Source: Paracoccus zeaxanthinifaciens ATCC 21588 (GTDB lineage Bacteria > Pseudomonadota > Alphaproteobacteria > Rhodobacterales > Rhodobacteraceae). Taken from it: 64,000 nt of DNA. Shown piece by piece: positions 26,528 to 36,011 of the stretch. The notes beneath the pieces were generated by a model that saw only the letters and a program-made list of their open reading frames with translations, ran no database searches and had not been told where the DNA came from. The position numbers were made by a program, and so were the translations under genes. The stretch covers positions 1-64,000 of the forward strand of contig NZ_ATUJ01000012.1 in NCBI RefSeq assembly GCF_000420145.1. Reading direction: 5' to 3'. Position 1 is the first letter of the stretch. Every line of letters starts with the position of its first letter.

Positions 26528-27313
26528 ATGTTCACGATCGCCACCTGGAACATCAACTCGGTCCGCCTGCGCGAAGGACTGGTCGCGCGGCTGCTGTCCG
26601 AAGAGGCGCCGGACATCCTGTGCCTGCAGGAATGCAAGTCCCCGGTCGAGAAGATCCCCCTGACCGCCTTCGCGGAGCTGGGCTATCGCCATATCGTGGC
26701 GCGCGGGCAGAAGGGCTATAACGGCGTGGCGATCCTGTCGCGCCTGCCGATCGAGGATGCGGGCGACCGCGACTATGCGGGCCTCGGCCATGCCCGCCAC
26801 GTCGCCGCGCGGATGGAGAACGGCGTCACCATCCACAACATGTACATCCCGGCGGGCGGCGACGTCCCCGACCGCGAGGTGAACGTGAAATTCGGCCAGA
26901 AGCTGGATTTCCTGACCGAGATGCGCGACGTGTTCCATGCCGAGAACCCCGCGAAGTCGATCATGGTCGGCGATTTCAACATCGCCCCGCGCGAGGACGA
27001 CGTCTGGTCGCACAAGCAGCTTCTGAAGGTCGTCAGCCACACCCCGATCGAGGTCGAGCACCTTCAGGCCGCGCAGGATGCGGGCAAATGGGTGGACATC
27101 ACGCGGCAGGACATCCCGACGGGGCAGCTCTATTCCTGGTGGTCCTATCGCGCGAAGGATTGGGACGCGGCCGACAAGGGCCGCAGGCTGGATCACATCT
27201 GGGCCAGCCCCGACATTTCCAACGCGGCCCATTCCAGCCGCGTGCTGCGCCCCGTGCGTGGCTGGGAACAGCCGAGCGACCACGTTCCCGTCTTCGCGAC
27301 CTTCGACCTGTAA
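26528..27313 (+). CDS. xthA: Exodeoxyribonuclease III
   Basis: A 261-residue AP endonuclease/3' exonuclease for base-excision repair. The EEP-fold motifs are complete: WNINSVRLR (Asn7), LCLQECKS (metal Glu34), HNMYIPAGG, VGDFNIAPR, LDHIWAS and the catalytic SDHVP near the C terminus. The length is normal. It starts a rightward run continuing into the thioredoxin-like gene, with a weak hairpin between them. Confidence 0.96.
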   Translation: MFTIATWNINSVRLREGLVARLLSEEAPDILCLQECKSPVEKIPLTAFAELGYRHIVARGQKGYNGVAILSRLPIEDAGDRDYAGLGHARHVAARMENGVTIHNMYIPAGGDVPDREVNVKFGQKLDFLTEMRDVFHAENPAKSIMVGDFNIAPREDDVWSHKQLLKVVSHTPIEVEHLQAAQDAGKWVDITRQDIPTGQLYSWWSYRAKDWDAADKGRRLDHIWASPDISNAAHSSRVLRPVRGWEQPSDHVPVFATFDL

Positions 27314-27320
27314 CCCCCGG

Positions 27321-27342
27321 AAGGGCGGCATCCGCCCTTTCG
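27321..27342 (+). terminator. Weak terminator after xthA
   Basis: AAGGGCGG (27321-27328) and CCGCCCTT (27332-27339) form an 8-base stem with a three-base loop, followed only by TTC. It may partly separate xthA from the next genes. Confidence 0.45.
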
Positions 27343-27403
27343 TTCGCGCGTCAGAGGTCCCATATTGTCGCCTGAAACAAGGCACCGAAGAACCGGGGAC
27401 CCC

Positions 27404-28318
27404 ATGACCATTCTTTTCGACGGACCGCAGGACGCGCCGAACACCAGCGACTTCATCAAGGACGTGACCGAAGCCGACTTCATGGCCGAGGTGGTCGAAG
27501 CCTCGATGCAGGTCCCCGTCATCGTCGATTTCTGGGCGCCGTGGTGCGGCCCGTGCAAGACGCTCGGCCCCGCGCTCGAGGCCGAGGTGGCCAAGCACAA
27601 GGGCCGCGTCCGCATGGCCAAGGTCAACGTGGACGAGGCGCAGATGATCGCGGGCCAGCTGCAGATCCAGTCGATCCCGACCGTCTATGCCTTCTTCCAG
27701 GGCCGCCCCGTCGACGCCTTCCAGGGCGCGCTGCCCGCCAGCCAGATCAAGCAGTTCATCGACAAGGTCGCGGCCATGGGCGGCGATGACGGTGGGCTGG
27801 CCGATGCCATCGCCGCCGCCGAGGAGATGCTCGAGACCGGCGAATATGCCGATGCCGCCGAGACCTTCACCGCCATCATCGGCGAACTGCCCGACAGCCC
27901 CGAGGCATGGGGCGGCCTGATCCGCGCCCAGCTTGGCGCAGGCGATGCCGCCGCCGCGTCGGCCACGCTGACGCAGGTGCCCCAGCCCATCGCCGGCAGC
28001 GCCCCCGTCGAGGCCGCCCGCGCCCAGCTGGAACTGGCCCGCCAGGCCGAGGATGCAGGCCCGCTGGCCGATCTGCAGTCCCGCGTCGATGCGGATCCCG
28101 CCGACCAGCAGGCGCGGCTGGACCTCGCGCGCGCGCTGCACGCCGCCGGTCAGGTCGAACAGGCCGTGGACATCCTGCTGGACAGCTTCCGCCGCGACCG
28201 CGAATGGAACGACGGCGCGGCCAAGGCGCAGCTGCTGACCATCTTCGACAGCCTCAAGCCCGGCGACCCGATCGGCCAGAAGGGCCGCCGCCGCCTGTCC
28301 TCGCTGATCTTCGCCTGA
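27404..28318 (+). CDS. cnoX: CnoX-like thioredoxin with TPR tail (YbbN family)
   Basis: A 304-residue protein. The N-terminal thioredoxin domain (about 20-130) keeps the redox pair Cys48/Cys51 in WAPWCGPCKT. The rest is helical with tetratricopeptide-like repeats, as in CnoX/YbbN, the holdase that cooperates with GroEL or DnaK under oxidative stress. The C terminus DPIGQKGRRRLSSLIF is typical. Escherichia coli YbbN lacks the WCGPC active site whereas alphaproteobacterial members have it, so oxidoreductase activity is likely. The next gene starts four bases later. Confidence 0.9.
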   Translation: MTILFDGPQDAPNTSDFIKDVTEADFMAEVVEASMQVPVIVDFWAPWCGPCKTLGPALEAEVAKHKGRVRMAKVNVDEAQMIAGQLQIQSIPTVYAFFQGRPVDAFQGALPASQIKQFIDKVAAMGGDDGGLADAIAAAEEMLETGEYADAAETFTAIIGELPDSPEAWGGLIRAQLGAGDAAAASATLTQVPQPIAGSAPVEAARAQLELARQAEDAGPLADLQSRVDADPADQQARLDLARALHAAGQVEQAVDILLDSFRRDREWNDGAAKAQLLTIFDSLKPGDPIGQKGRRRLSSLIFA

Positions 28319-28322
28319 TCCC

Positions 28323-28949
28323 ATGAACCTGCGCTTCGACCTGCCCGACCGCATCCCGCTGTTCCCCCTTCCGGGGGCGGTGCTGATGCCGCGCGCGCGC
28401 CTGCCGCTGCACATCTTCGAGCCGCGTTACCTGCAGATGCTCGAGGATGCGCTGAAGACCGAGCACCGCCTGATCGGCATGATCCAGCCCGAGGGCGACA
28501 CCCTGTCGGCCATCGGCTGCGCGGGGCGGGTCGTGGCCTTCACCGAACAGGATGACGGGCGGATGATGATCTCGCTCCAGGCGATATCGCGCTTCCGCCT
28601 GAACGAGGTCGAGGAAGGCTTCGCCCCCTATCTGCAGGGGCATGTCGACTGGACCAGCTTCGCGCGCGACCGCGCGGGCAGCGAACGCGATCCCGGCATG
28701 GACCGCGACGCGCTGTTCGCGCTGCTGTCGCGCTTCATGGAGGCCGAGGGCCTGTCCACCGATTGGGACGCCGCCGCCACCGCCGAGGACGAGCTGCTGG
28801 TCAATTCGCTGTCGATGATGCTGCCCTTCGGCAATGGCGACAAGCAGGCGCTGCTGGAATCCCCCACCCTTGCCGACCGGCGCGAACTGCTGGTCGGACT
28901 GATCGAATTCGCGCTGCGTGGCGGCGATACCGAGGAACGACTGCAATGA
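28323..28949 (+). CDS. LON peptidase substrate-binding domain protein
   Basis: A 208-residue protein consisting only of the Lon N-terminal substrate-binding domain. The N-terminal [29 protein letters not shown] is diagnostic. There is no AAA+ or protease domain. Stand-alone members are widespread and of unknown function. The stop overlaps the next ATG as ATGA, placing it in the CnoX/Trm112/rhomboid operon. Confidence 0.92.
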   Translation: MNLRFDLPDRIPLFPLPGAVLMPRARLPLHIFEPRYLQMLEDALKTEHRLIGMIQPEGDTLSAIGCAGRVVAFTEQDDGRMMISLQAISRFRLNEVEEGFAPYLQGHVDWTSFARDRAGSERDPGMDRDALFALLSRFMEAEGLSTDWDAAATAEDELLVNSLSMMLPFGNGDKQALLESPTLADRRELLVGLIEFALRGGDTEERLQ

Positions 28950-29137
28950 CCGAGACCCCAGGCTTCGACCGCCACATGCTCGAGTCGCTCGTCTGCCCCG
29001 TGACCCACGGGCCGCTGTCCTACGACGCGACGCGGCAGGAACTGGTGTCGCGTTCGGCGGGGCTGGCCTTTCCGATCCGCTCGGGCATCCCGATCATGCT
29101 GATCGACGAGGCCCGCCAGATCCGCGCCGATGACTGA
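28946..29137 (+). CDS. Trm112 family protein
   Basis: A 63-residue protein of the Trm112/UPF0434 family. [16 protein letters not shown] and [25 protein letters not shown] match it end to end. Of the zinc-ribbon cysteines only Cys17 remains (CPVT), as in many bacterial members. In eukaryotes and archaea Trm112 activates methyltransferases; the bacterial role is unclear. It overlaps the genes on both sides, so it is tightly coupled. Confidence 0.92.
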   Translation: MTETPGFDRHMLESLVCPVTHGPLSYDATRQELVSRSAGLAFPIRSGIPIMLIDEARQIRADD

Positions 29138-29771
29138 CATCCCCCGCGTGTCGGCCCGCAGGCTGGGCCCTGCGCGACTGCCGGGATGGGCAAGGGCCGT
29201 CATCCTGATCTGCTGCGCGGTCGAGCTGCTGCTGCTGGCCGCGCCCTTGCTGGGCGCGCCGCGCATCCGGGTCGCATCCTCGCTTCTGGGCGGGTTCTGG
29301 TCGCCGCTGATGCATGGCGGTCAGGGCCTCTATCCGGCGCAGGGGGCGGCGATGTTCGTCACCTACGGCTTCCTTCATGCGGGGCTGATGCACCTTGCGA
29401 TGAACATGATCTCGCTTGCGGCGATCGCGCGGGAACTGAACCGCATGATCGGCGGGCGGGCCATGGCGCTGGCCTATGCGCTGTCGCAGATCGCGGGGGC
29501 GGCGGTCTTCGGCATCATGGAGCCGATGGGCGGGCCGATGATCGGCGCGTCCGGCGCGGTCTTCGGGTTGGCGGGCACGCTGGTCGGCTATGCCGCGATC
29601 AACCTGCGCCTGCGCGGGCGGTCGATGCAGCCGCTGCTGCGGTCGGTCGGCACGATCCTTGCGCTGAACGTGGCGCTGACGGTGCTTATGCCGCAGATCG
29701 CGTGGCAGGCGCATCTCGGCGGGGCCGCGATGGGCGCCGTGATCGGCGCCGCGCTGGCCTTCCGCCGCTAG
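29130..29771 (+). CDS. Rhomboid-family intramembrane serine protease
   Basis: A 213-residue membrane protein with six hydrophobic segments. The catalytic Ser141 is in GASGAVFG and His195 in [18 protein letters not shown] supplies the His/Asn of the oxyanion region near 83-92. It should cleave membrane proteins within or next to the bilayer. The ATG overlaps the Trm112 gene by 8 bases. The substrate is unknown. Confidence 0.92.
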   Translation: MTDIPRVSARRLGPARLPGWARAVILICCAVELLLLAAPLLGAPRIRVASSLLGGFWSPLMHGGQGLYPAQGAAMFVTYGFLHAGLMHLAMNMISLAAIARELNRMIGGRAMALAYALSQIAGAAVFGIMEPMGGPMIGASGAVFGLAGTLVGYAAINLRLRGRSMQPLLRSVGTILALNVALTVLMPQIAWQAHLGGAAMGAVIGAALAFRR

Positions 29772-29775
29772 GGCG

Positions 29776-30480
29776 TCACTCGGATGCCGTGCCTTCGGGC
29801 GCGGCATCCTGCGCTTCTTCTTCGGGTTCCTCGACACCCTCGGCGGCCATCAGGCGGCGCAGGGCGGGGCGGAAGGCGTCGGCACGCGTCGCCAGCAGGG
29901 TTGCCGGATCGGCGGGGCCTTCCTCGGACAGGTGCTGCGCGATCAGCCGGTGCGCGATGGCCCAGCCCGTCCCCTTGCGGATCTTGCCGCGCCCGAGGAA
30001 CCATTCGTCGAAGCTGAAATCGTGGCGCGACCAGATATTCGCCGCCTGCCGCAGCGATCCGCCCGCGGGACGCGCGGCATCGCGCGGATCGACCGGCCCG
30101 CCCATGACTTGCTGCGCGAAATGCCCGGCCAGTCCCTCGCTGACCAGAACCTCGCCCAGGGACCGGCCATAGCCGGGGCCGGCCCACCGCGCGACATGGT
30201 GCAATTCGCGCAGCAGCGCGCGGCGCAGGGCGTCGGCGGTCACGCGGTCGGGCGACAGGGTCAGGTCGATCACCCCCGGCTGCGACGGCCGGGCCAGAAG
30301 CCCCCCGTCGGGGATCGGCACCTCGGAGGCGCGCACGACAAGGTCGAAGCGCGGCAGGTCGAAATGCCCCTCGGCCAGTGCGACGGCCTCTCGGGCGGTC
30401 GCGCGGGTCTCGGCCATGATGGTGGTCAGCGCGTTGCGCGCGTTCAGCAGGTGGATGTGCCAGATCGTCATGGCCGACAT
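29776..30480 (-). CDS. DUF2268-type putative zinc protease with altered motif
   Basis: A 234-residue protein. RRALLRELHHVARW and SLGEVLVSEGLAGHF resemble the core of DUF2268, putative zinc proteases with an HExxH-like motif. Here the first histidine position is Arg91 (R-E-L-H-H), so the zinc site looks incomplete. The C terminus is acidic and disordered (VEEPEEEAQDAAPEGTASE). The start at 30480 has GGGGGTAT upstream. It lies 35 bases downstream of ftsK in the same direction. Confidence 0.65.
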   Translation of the reverse strand: MSAMTIWHIHLLNARNALTTIMAETRATAREAVALAEGHFDLPRFDLVVRASEVPIPDGGLLARPSQPGVIDLTLSPDRVTADALRRALLRELHHVARWAGPGYGRSLGEVLVSEGLAGHFAQQVMGGPVDPRDAARPAGGSLRQAANIWSRHDFSFDEWFLGRGKIRKGTGWAIAHRLIAQHLSEEGPADPATLLATRADAFRPALRRLMAAEGVEEPEEEAQDAAPEGTASE

Positions 30481-30515
30481 ATACCCCCAGCCCGGAACCC
30501 TTGCCAGTGCATCCC

Positions 30516-33116
30516 TTACACCTCGGGGACCAGAACCTCGCGCTTGCCGACATGGTTGGCCGCGCTGACGACGCCCTGCTCCTCCATCTGCTCGACCAGG
30601 CGCGCGGCCTTGTTGTAGCCGATGGCAAGCTTGCGCTGGATATAGCTGGTCGAGCACTTGCGGTCCCGCGCCACGATCGCCACCGCCTGGTCGTACAGCG
30701 CGTCGTCGCCGTTGTCGCCGCCGCCAAGGCCCAGCACCGCGTCGATATTGTCGGCCTTCTCCTCGTCGGGGCCCTCGACCACGCCGGACTTGTAGTCGGG
30801 CGGACCGAAGGATTTCAGGTGGGTCACCACCTCTTCGACCTCTTCGTCGCTGCAGAAGGGGCCGTGGATACGCGTGATCCGCGCACCGTTGCCCATGTAC
30901 AGCATGTCGCCCTGGCCCAGCAGCTGCTCGGCACCCTGCTCGCCCAGGATGGTGCGGCTGTCGATCTTCGAGGTCACCTGGAAGCTGATCCGCGTCGGGA
31001 AGTTCGCCTTGATCGTGCCGGTGATGACATCGACCGAGGGGCGCTGCGTGGCCATGATCAGGTGGATGCCCGATGCCCGCGCCATCTGCGCAAGGCGCTG
31101 GATGCAGGCCTCGATCTCCTTGCCGGCGACCATCATCAGGTCGGCCATCTCGTCGACGATGACGACGATATAGGGGAAGGTCTCGGGCTGGAATTCCTCT
31201 GTTTCCCAGATGGCGTCGCCCGTATCCTCGTCGAAGCCGGTCTGGACGGTGCGCTTGAACATCTCGCCCTTGGACAGCGCCTCGCGGACGCGCCCGTTAT
31301 AGCCCTCGATGTTGCGCACGCCCATCTTGGACATCTTGCGATACCGGTCCTCCATCTCGCCCACGACCCATTTCAGCGCGACGACGGCCTTCTTGGGGTC
31401 GGTGACGACCGGGGACAGCAGGTGCGGGATGCCGTCATAGACGGACAGTTCCAGCATCTTGGGGTCGATCATGATCAGGCGGCATTCGTCCGGCGTCAGC
31501 TTGTACAGAAGCGACAGGATCATGGTGTTGATCGCGACCGACTTGCCCGAACCCGTGGTCCCCGCGATCAGCAGGTGGGGCATCTTGGCAAGGTTCGCCA
31601 CGATCGGATCGCCGCCGATATCCTTGCCCAACGCCAGCGGCAGCGGCTGCGTGCCGTCGCCGAAGGCGCGGCTGGCAAGGATCTCTCGCAGCAGGACCTT
31701 TTCGCGGCGGGCGTTCGGCAGTTCGATCCCGATGACCGTGCGCCCCGGCACGGTGCTGACACGCGCGGACAGCGCCGACATCGACCGCGCGATGTCGTCG
31801 GCCAGGCCGATGACGCGGCTGGCCTTCAGGCCCGGCGCAGGTTCCAGTTCGTACAGCGTGACGACCGGGCCGGGGCGGACCTCGGTGATCTGGCCCTTCA
31901 CGCCGTAATCGTCCAGCACCGCCTCGAGCATGCGGGCGTTTTCCATCAGCTGTTCCTGGGGGATCTGCAGCTGATCGCCGGGAACGGGCGCCGACAGCAG
32001 CGCCAGTGGCGGGCGTTCATAGGCGGGGCCGTTCTGGTCCATGACCAGCGGCGCGGGATCGGCGCGGCGGGGCGCCGCCTTGGGCGCGGCTGCGGGTCGC
32101 GGGGCCGGTTCGGGGTCGATGTCGAAGGCCTCGTCGCGCGGGGCGTCCTGAACAGGCATGTCCTGCACCGCCATCTCCTGCGCAGGCATCTCGACCGGCG
32201 GAACGCCGTCGCGCGCCAGCCGCGAGGTGACGGCCGCCAGGACCGAGGGCTTGGATTCGCGGCTGCGGATCGCATCGCTGATGCGGCCCTTGATCTGCTC
32301 GGCATCGGGGCCCTCGCCCTCCCAGTCGCTGTCGCGCTCGATCAGCTCGGGTTCGGGCATCTCCTCCTCCAGCTCGAAGGCCGGGGCGGGGCGGCGGGCG
32401 GCGGCGGGTTCGGCGCGTTCGGGTTCGGGGGCCGCGCGGCGGCGGTCCTTCAGCCGCTGCACGAGGCCCGCGCCCGCATCGGTCGCCCGCAGCGACAGCT
32501 GCAGCGCCGTGGCCAGCCCGATCAGGAAGCGGCGCCACATCGCGCGCAGCTCCTGCTTGTCGAAGCCCAGCACGAAGGCCATCACCGCGACCACGCCCAG
32601 CGCGATGACCAGGCCCGCGAAGCGGATGCCGATCTGTGCCTTCATCGGCAGGATGTTCAGGACGGCCCCCATGGCCATGTCGCCGAAATGCCCGCCAAGG
32701 CCGTAATTCTGCAGCCAGCCCGGCTCGGGAACCAGCGTGGCCGCGTGGATCGACACCAGCGCCACCGCGATGGGCGTGAAGACCGCGCGCATGGCGCGTT
32801 CCTCGCCCTTGTGCAGCATCAGGCGCAGGCCCCAGACGAATGCCGCGACGACCAGCACCCAGGACCCCTTGCCCGCGATCATCATCAGCGGCGAGGCGAC
32901 ATAGGCGCCAAAGCTGCCCAGCATGTTCTGCGCGGGCGCATCCGTGGCGGACAGGAAGCTCGGATCCTCGGCGGACCAGCTGCCCAGCATCATCGAGATC
33001 ACGACCCCGAGGATGATCAGCACGCCGCCCAGCAATTCCTTGCCCCTGCGTTCCAGCGCCGCCTGCGTGGACTGGTCGAACAGCGGGTCCCGCTTTCCTG
33101 CCTGCCAGCTTGCCAT
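30516..33116 (-). CDS. ftsK: DNA translocase FtsK
   Basis: An 866-residue septal DNA pump that clears chromosome termini and activates XerCD. Four or five membrane segments lie in the first 190 residues. A proline/acid-rich linker of about 200 residues follows. The motor has Walker [11 protein letters not shown] near 520 and Walker [13 protein letters not shown]. The C-terminal gamma winged helix ([23 protein letters not shown] region) reads KOPS. The start at 33116 is four bases after the aminotransferase stop; upstream in-frame ATG at 33146 lies inside that gene. Confidence 0.97.
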   Translation of the reverse strand: MASWQAGKRDPLFDQSTQAALERRGKELLGGVLIILGVVISMMLGSWSAEDPSFLSATDAPAQNMLGSFGAYVASPLMMIAGKGSWVLVVAAFVWGLRLMLHKGEERAMRAVFTPIAVALVSIHAATLVPEPGWLQNYGLGGHFGDMAMGAVLNILPMKAQIGIRFAGLVIALGVVAVMAFVLGFDKQELRAMWRRFLIGLATALQLSLRATDAGAGLVQRLKDRRRAAPEPERAEPAAARRPAPAFELEEEMPEPELIERDSDWEGEGPDAEQIKGRISDAIRSRESKPSVLAAVTSRLARDGVPPVEMPAQEMAVQDMPVQDAPRDEAFDIDPEPAPRPAAAPKAAPRRADPAPLVMDQNGPAYERPPLALLSAPVPGDQLQIPQEQLMENARMLEAVLDDYGVKGQITEVRPGPVVTLYELEPAPGLKASRVIGLADDIARSMSALSARVSTVPGRTVIGIELPNARREKVLLREILASRAFGDGTQPLPLALGKDIGGDPIVANLAKMPHLLIAGTTGSGKSVAINTMILSLLYKLTPDECRLIMIDPKMLELSVYDGIPHLLSPVVTDPKKAVVALKWVVGEMEDRYRKMSKMGVRNIEGYNGRVREALSKGEMFKRTVQTGFDEDTGDAIWETEEFQPETFPYIVVIVDEMADLMMVAGKEIEACIQRLAQMARASGIHLIMATQRPSVDVITGTIKANFPTRISFQVTSKIDSRTILGEQGAEQLLGQGDMLYMGNGARITRIHGPFCSDEEVEEVVTHLKSFGPPDYKSGVVEGPDEEKADNIDAVLGLGGGDNGDDALYDQAVAIVARDRKCSTSYIQRKLAIGYNKAARLVEQMEEQGVVSAANHVGKREVLVPEV

Positions 33117-33120
33117 GTCC

Positions 33121-34326
33121 TCAGCCCCTCCCCGTCGTCGTGTCATAGAGAACCGATGCCAGCCGCGTCAGCGCGGCCTCGGTCTCGGCCTCGGGGGCGA
33201 CCAGCGCCACGCGGACGAAGCCCTGCCCCGGATTGAACCCATCGACCTCTCGCGCAAGATAGGCGCCGGGCAGCACCTGGATGCCCGCGCGCGCCCACAG
33301 CAGGCGTGCGGCGGATTCTCCGTCGGCGACCGGCAGCCACAGGAAGAACCCGCCCTGCGGCGCGGCATAGCCCGGAACGCCGCCCAGCACGCGATCCGCG
33401 ATGGCGTATTTCGCATGATACATGCGCAGGCTGTCCTGCACGTGATCCTCGTCCGACCAGGCGGCGGCGCTGACGGCCTGCAGCGGCATCGGCAGCGGCG
33501 CACCCGCATAGCTGCGCAGCCTGCGCATCTGGCGCAGCTGTTCGGGACCGCCCGCGGCAAAGCCCGAACGCAGCCCCGGCAGGTTCGACCGCTTGGACAG
33601 CGAATTGAACATCACGACCCGGTCGGCCAGCCCCATGTCGGTCGCGACCTTCAGCGCGCCGGGCGGGGGCGCATCGCGCCAGATCTCGGAATAGCATTCG
33701 TCGGCGAAGACCAGGAAATCGTGCTTCTCGGCCAGCGCGATCAGGTCGCGCAGGTAATCCTCGTCCGCGACGGCACCCTGCGGGTTCGCCGGCGAACACA
33801 GATAGGCGATGGCCGTGCGGTCCAGAAGCGCCGCGTCCAGCCCCGCGTAATCGGGCAGGTTCCCCGTTTCGGGCGTGGCCGCCACGAAGACCGGTTCGGC
33901 ATTCACCGCCGCCGCCGCCACCGCATAGACCTGATAGAACGGGTTCGGGATCAGGATCGCCGGGCGCTGGCCGTTCTTCGTTTCAGGGCACAGCGCAAGG
34001 GCCGCGTTGAACAGCCCCTCTCGGGTGCCGTTCAGGGCCATGATCCGGTCGGGCGCGACATCCAGGTTGTGCCGGCGTCCCAGCCACCCCGAGATCGCGC
34101 CCAGCAGGTCCGGGCCGCCCTCGTTGACGGGATACTTGGCAAAGCCCTGAAGGCTGGCCTGCAGGACGTCGGACAGGAAGGGCGGCATCGGGTGCCGCGG
34201 CTCTCCTATGGTCAGGATCTGCGGAGATTCGCCCGGGGCAAGCCCCGGCGCGACATCCGAAAGCAGCGCCCGCAGACGCGGGAACGCGTATTCCGGCAGG
34301 TTCGAGAACCGCTCGGGGAATGCCAT
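33121..34326 (-). CDS. PLP-dependent aminotransferase, DapC-like
   Basis: A 401-residue class I/II aminotransferase. The PLP lysine is in [17 protein letters not shown] near residue 243. [17 protein letters not shown] and [10 protein letters not shown] are cofactor motifs. The [10 protein letters not shown] wording is shared with N-succinyldiaminopimelate aminotransferases (DapC). With dapD elsewhere in this window, a place in lysine/diaminopimelate synthesis is likely but not proven. Confidence 0.85.
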   Translation of the reverse strand: MAFPERFSNLPEYAFPRLRALLSDVAPGLAPGESPQILTIGEPRHPMPPFLSDVLQASLQGFAKYPVNEGGPDLLGAISGWLGRRHNLDVAPDRIMALNGTREGLFNAALALCPETKNGQRPAILIPNPFYQVYAVAAAAVNAEPVFVAATPETGNLPDYAGLDAALLDRTAIAYLCSPANPQGAVADEDYLRDLIALAEKHDFLVFADECYSEIWRDAPPPGALKVATDMGLADRVVMFNSLSKRSNLPGLRSGFAAGGPEQLRQMRRLRSYAGAPLPMPLQAVSAAAWSDEDHVQDSLRMYHAKYAIADRVLGGVPGYAAPQGGFFLWLPVADGESAARLLWARAGIQVLPGAYLAREVDGFNPGQGFVRVALVAPEAETEAALTRLASVLYDTTTGRG

Positions 34327-34386
34327 CTGTGCCTCGCTTTCCGGGGTCTCCGCCCCGTTGTCATGGCCGAAACATTAGCGTGTGAT

Positions 34387-34410
34387 GGGTCTTGCGTCCA
34401 GTAAAGACCC
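34387..34410 (-). terminator. Hairpin after the amidase gene
   Basis: GGGTCTT (34387-34393) pairs with AAGACCC (34404-34410), loop of ten. It is just beyond the amidase stop on the minus strand and lacks a T run, so it may act as an RNA 3' end stabiliser or weak terminator before the aminotransferase gene. Confidence 0.35.
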
Positions 34411-34414
34411 CCGC

Positions 34415-35746
34415 TCAGCCCGCAAGCGCGGCCTCGGCTGCCGCAGCGACGCGCAGCAGGTGCCGGTCGCGCCCCGCATGGCCCATCAGCGAGATGCCGC
34501 AGCCCGGCAATCCGGCGGGCAGCGTCACGGCGGGCAGGCCCAAGAGGTTCGCGATCCGCGTGTTGCGCAGCGTCAGAAGGTTGGCGCGGACGAACTCGGC
34601 CTCGTCCTTCATCAGGCGGTCGGCATCGGGGGGCAGGATCGGCACGGTCGGCACCAGCACGGCGTCGTATCCGCCCACGACCTCCTTGATCCACTTGCGG
34701 CGGATGCGGGTCAGGGCCTCCCATGCGGCGACGTATTCGGGGCCGCTGGTGTCCTTGCCGCCGCGGAACCGGTCCAGGATCGGCTTCCACATCAGCTCGG
34801 GCGCATCCTCGATCTGGGCGTGCCAGATGCCATAGCCCTCGGGCGCGAAGACCTGCGGCGACAGGGCCAGCGCCCGGTCCAGCCAATCGGTCGAGGCATG
34901 GGCGACATGCGCCCCCGCCCGGCCCAGCCGGTCCACCGCCTGCTGGAAGGCGGTCTCGGGGCCCGCCTCGATATCGTCGAAGGGCATCCCCTCCAGAACC
35001 AGGAAGCGCAGCCCCGCGACCGAGGATTCGTTCAGGTCCGCGGCGGGCTGGTCGGCCAGCAGCGCGAAGATCTCGGCGCAGTCCTCGACCGTGCGGGCGA
35101 TGGGGCCCGCGATGTCGAAGCGGCGACACAGCGGAACGACGCCCTTTTCGGGCAGCGCGCCATGCGTCGGCTTGAACCCCACCAGCCCGTTCCAGGCGGC
35201 AGGCACGCGGATCGAGCCGCCCGTGTCGGTCCCGATCGCCGCGGCGGCCAGCCCCAGGGCCACGGACACCGCCGCCCCCGAGGACGAGCCCCCCGGCGCA
35301 AGCGCGGGGTCCAGCGCGTTGGGCGGCGTCGCGGTCACGGGGTTCAGCCCCAGCCCGCTGAAGGCCAGTTCGGTCATGTGGGTCTTGCCCAGGCACACCG
35401 TGCCCCGCCGCGAGGCACGCGCCAGGATGTTCGCGTCCTTGCGCGGCGTACGCCCGTCCAGCAGCTTCGAGCCTGCCTCGGTCCGCGTGCCGCCGCTGTC
35501 GATATTGTCCTTCCAGCTGATCGCGACGCCGTCCAGCAGGCTGTGGCGACGCTCCTGCTTGGCGCGGTCATGGGCGGCGACGGCCTCGGACCGGGCGCGG
35601 GCGGCGGTCAGCCTTGCATAGATGCGGTCGCAATCGGGATGCGATTTCGCGGCGGCCAGATAGGCCTCGGTCTGGTCGATCGGGTCCAGCAGACCCGCCA
35701 TGATCGCGCGGCCCTGCCGGACCGCCGAGGCCTTCAGCCAATCCAT
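34415..35746 (-). CDS. Amidase-signature family hydrolase
   Basis: A 443-residue enzyme with the full Ser-cisSer-Lys triad: Lys79 in ISWKDNID, the serines of GGSSSGAAVS (152-161) and Ser178 in GTDTGGSIRVPA. The GatA partners GatB/C are not nearby and the sequence lacks GatA-specific features, so a general amide hydrolase is more likely. The ATG directly abuts the stop of the DUF1674 gene. Confidence 0.88.
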   Translation of the reverse strand: MDWLKASAVRQGRAIMAGLLDPIDQTEAYLAAAKSHPDCDRIYARLTAARARSEAVAAHDRAKQERRHSLLDGVAISWKDNIDSGGTRTEAGSKLLDGRTPRKDANILARASRRGTVCLGKTHMTELAFSGLGLNPVTATPPNALDPALAPGGSSSGAAVSVALGLAAAAIGTDTGGSIRVPAAWNGLVGFKPTHGALPEKGVVPLCRRFDIAGPIARTVEDCAEIFALLADQPAADLNESSVAGLRFLVLEGMPFDDIEAGPETAFQQAVDRLGRAGAHVAHASTDWLDRALALSPQVFAPEGYGIWHAQIEDAPELMWKPILDRFRGGKDTSGPEYVAAWEALTRIRRKWIKEVVGGYDAVLVPTVPILPPDADRLMKDEAEFVRANLLTLRNTRIANLLGLPAVTLPAGLPGCGISLMGHAGRDRHLLRVAAAAEAALAG

Positions 35747-35941
35747 TCAGAAATCCACCGCCAGTCCGTTCTTCTCGTAATCGCCGAAGCGCACGGCCTC
35801 GGGGCCGTCGCGGCCGCCGTATTCCACGGGCAGCTCCATCTCGGCCCGTGCCTTGCGGCGTTCCTCGGCCTCGGCCAGGGCGCGCCGCGCTGCGGGCGGC
35901 AGGTCCTGGCGCGGATCGGCGGCGGTCTGTTCATCGCTCAT
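35747..35941 (-). CDS. DUF1674 protein, SDHAF4-like succinate dehydrogenase assembly factor
   Basis: A 64-residue protein. The C-terminal GGRDGPEAVRFGDYEKNGLAVDF matches the GPEPTRYGDWExKGxxxDF motif of DUF1674/SDHAF4, which binds flavinylated SdhA and shields it during complex II assembly. The N-terminal half is a charged helix. It starts 70 bases from the divergent rsmB gene. Confidence 0.9.
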   Translation of the reverse strand: MSDEQTAADPRQDLPPAARRALAEAEERRKARAEMELPVEYGGRDGPEAVRFGDYEKNGLAVDF

Positions 35942-36011
35942 GGAAAGATCCCCCGAATGGGCGTATGTGTCCGGTTCAGTCTTCAGGAATATCTAGGCGA
36001 AGGAAAGCAAT

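Noticed and set aside
23920-26721. 933-codon rightward frame over the hydroquinone reductase and MFS genes
   Set aside because: Antisense to two confident genes, no ribosome site or motif; also runs through the sRNA candidate terminator.
25016-28414. 1132-codon leftward frame spanning the MFS gene, xthA and cnoX
   Set aside because: It crosses three well-supported genes in other frames, and the true MFS gene lies in a different frame with a ribosome site.
30501-33236. 911-codon rightward frame opposite ftsK
   Set aside because: Shadow of the ftsK coding pattern, no recognisable domain.
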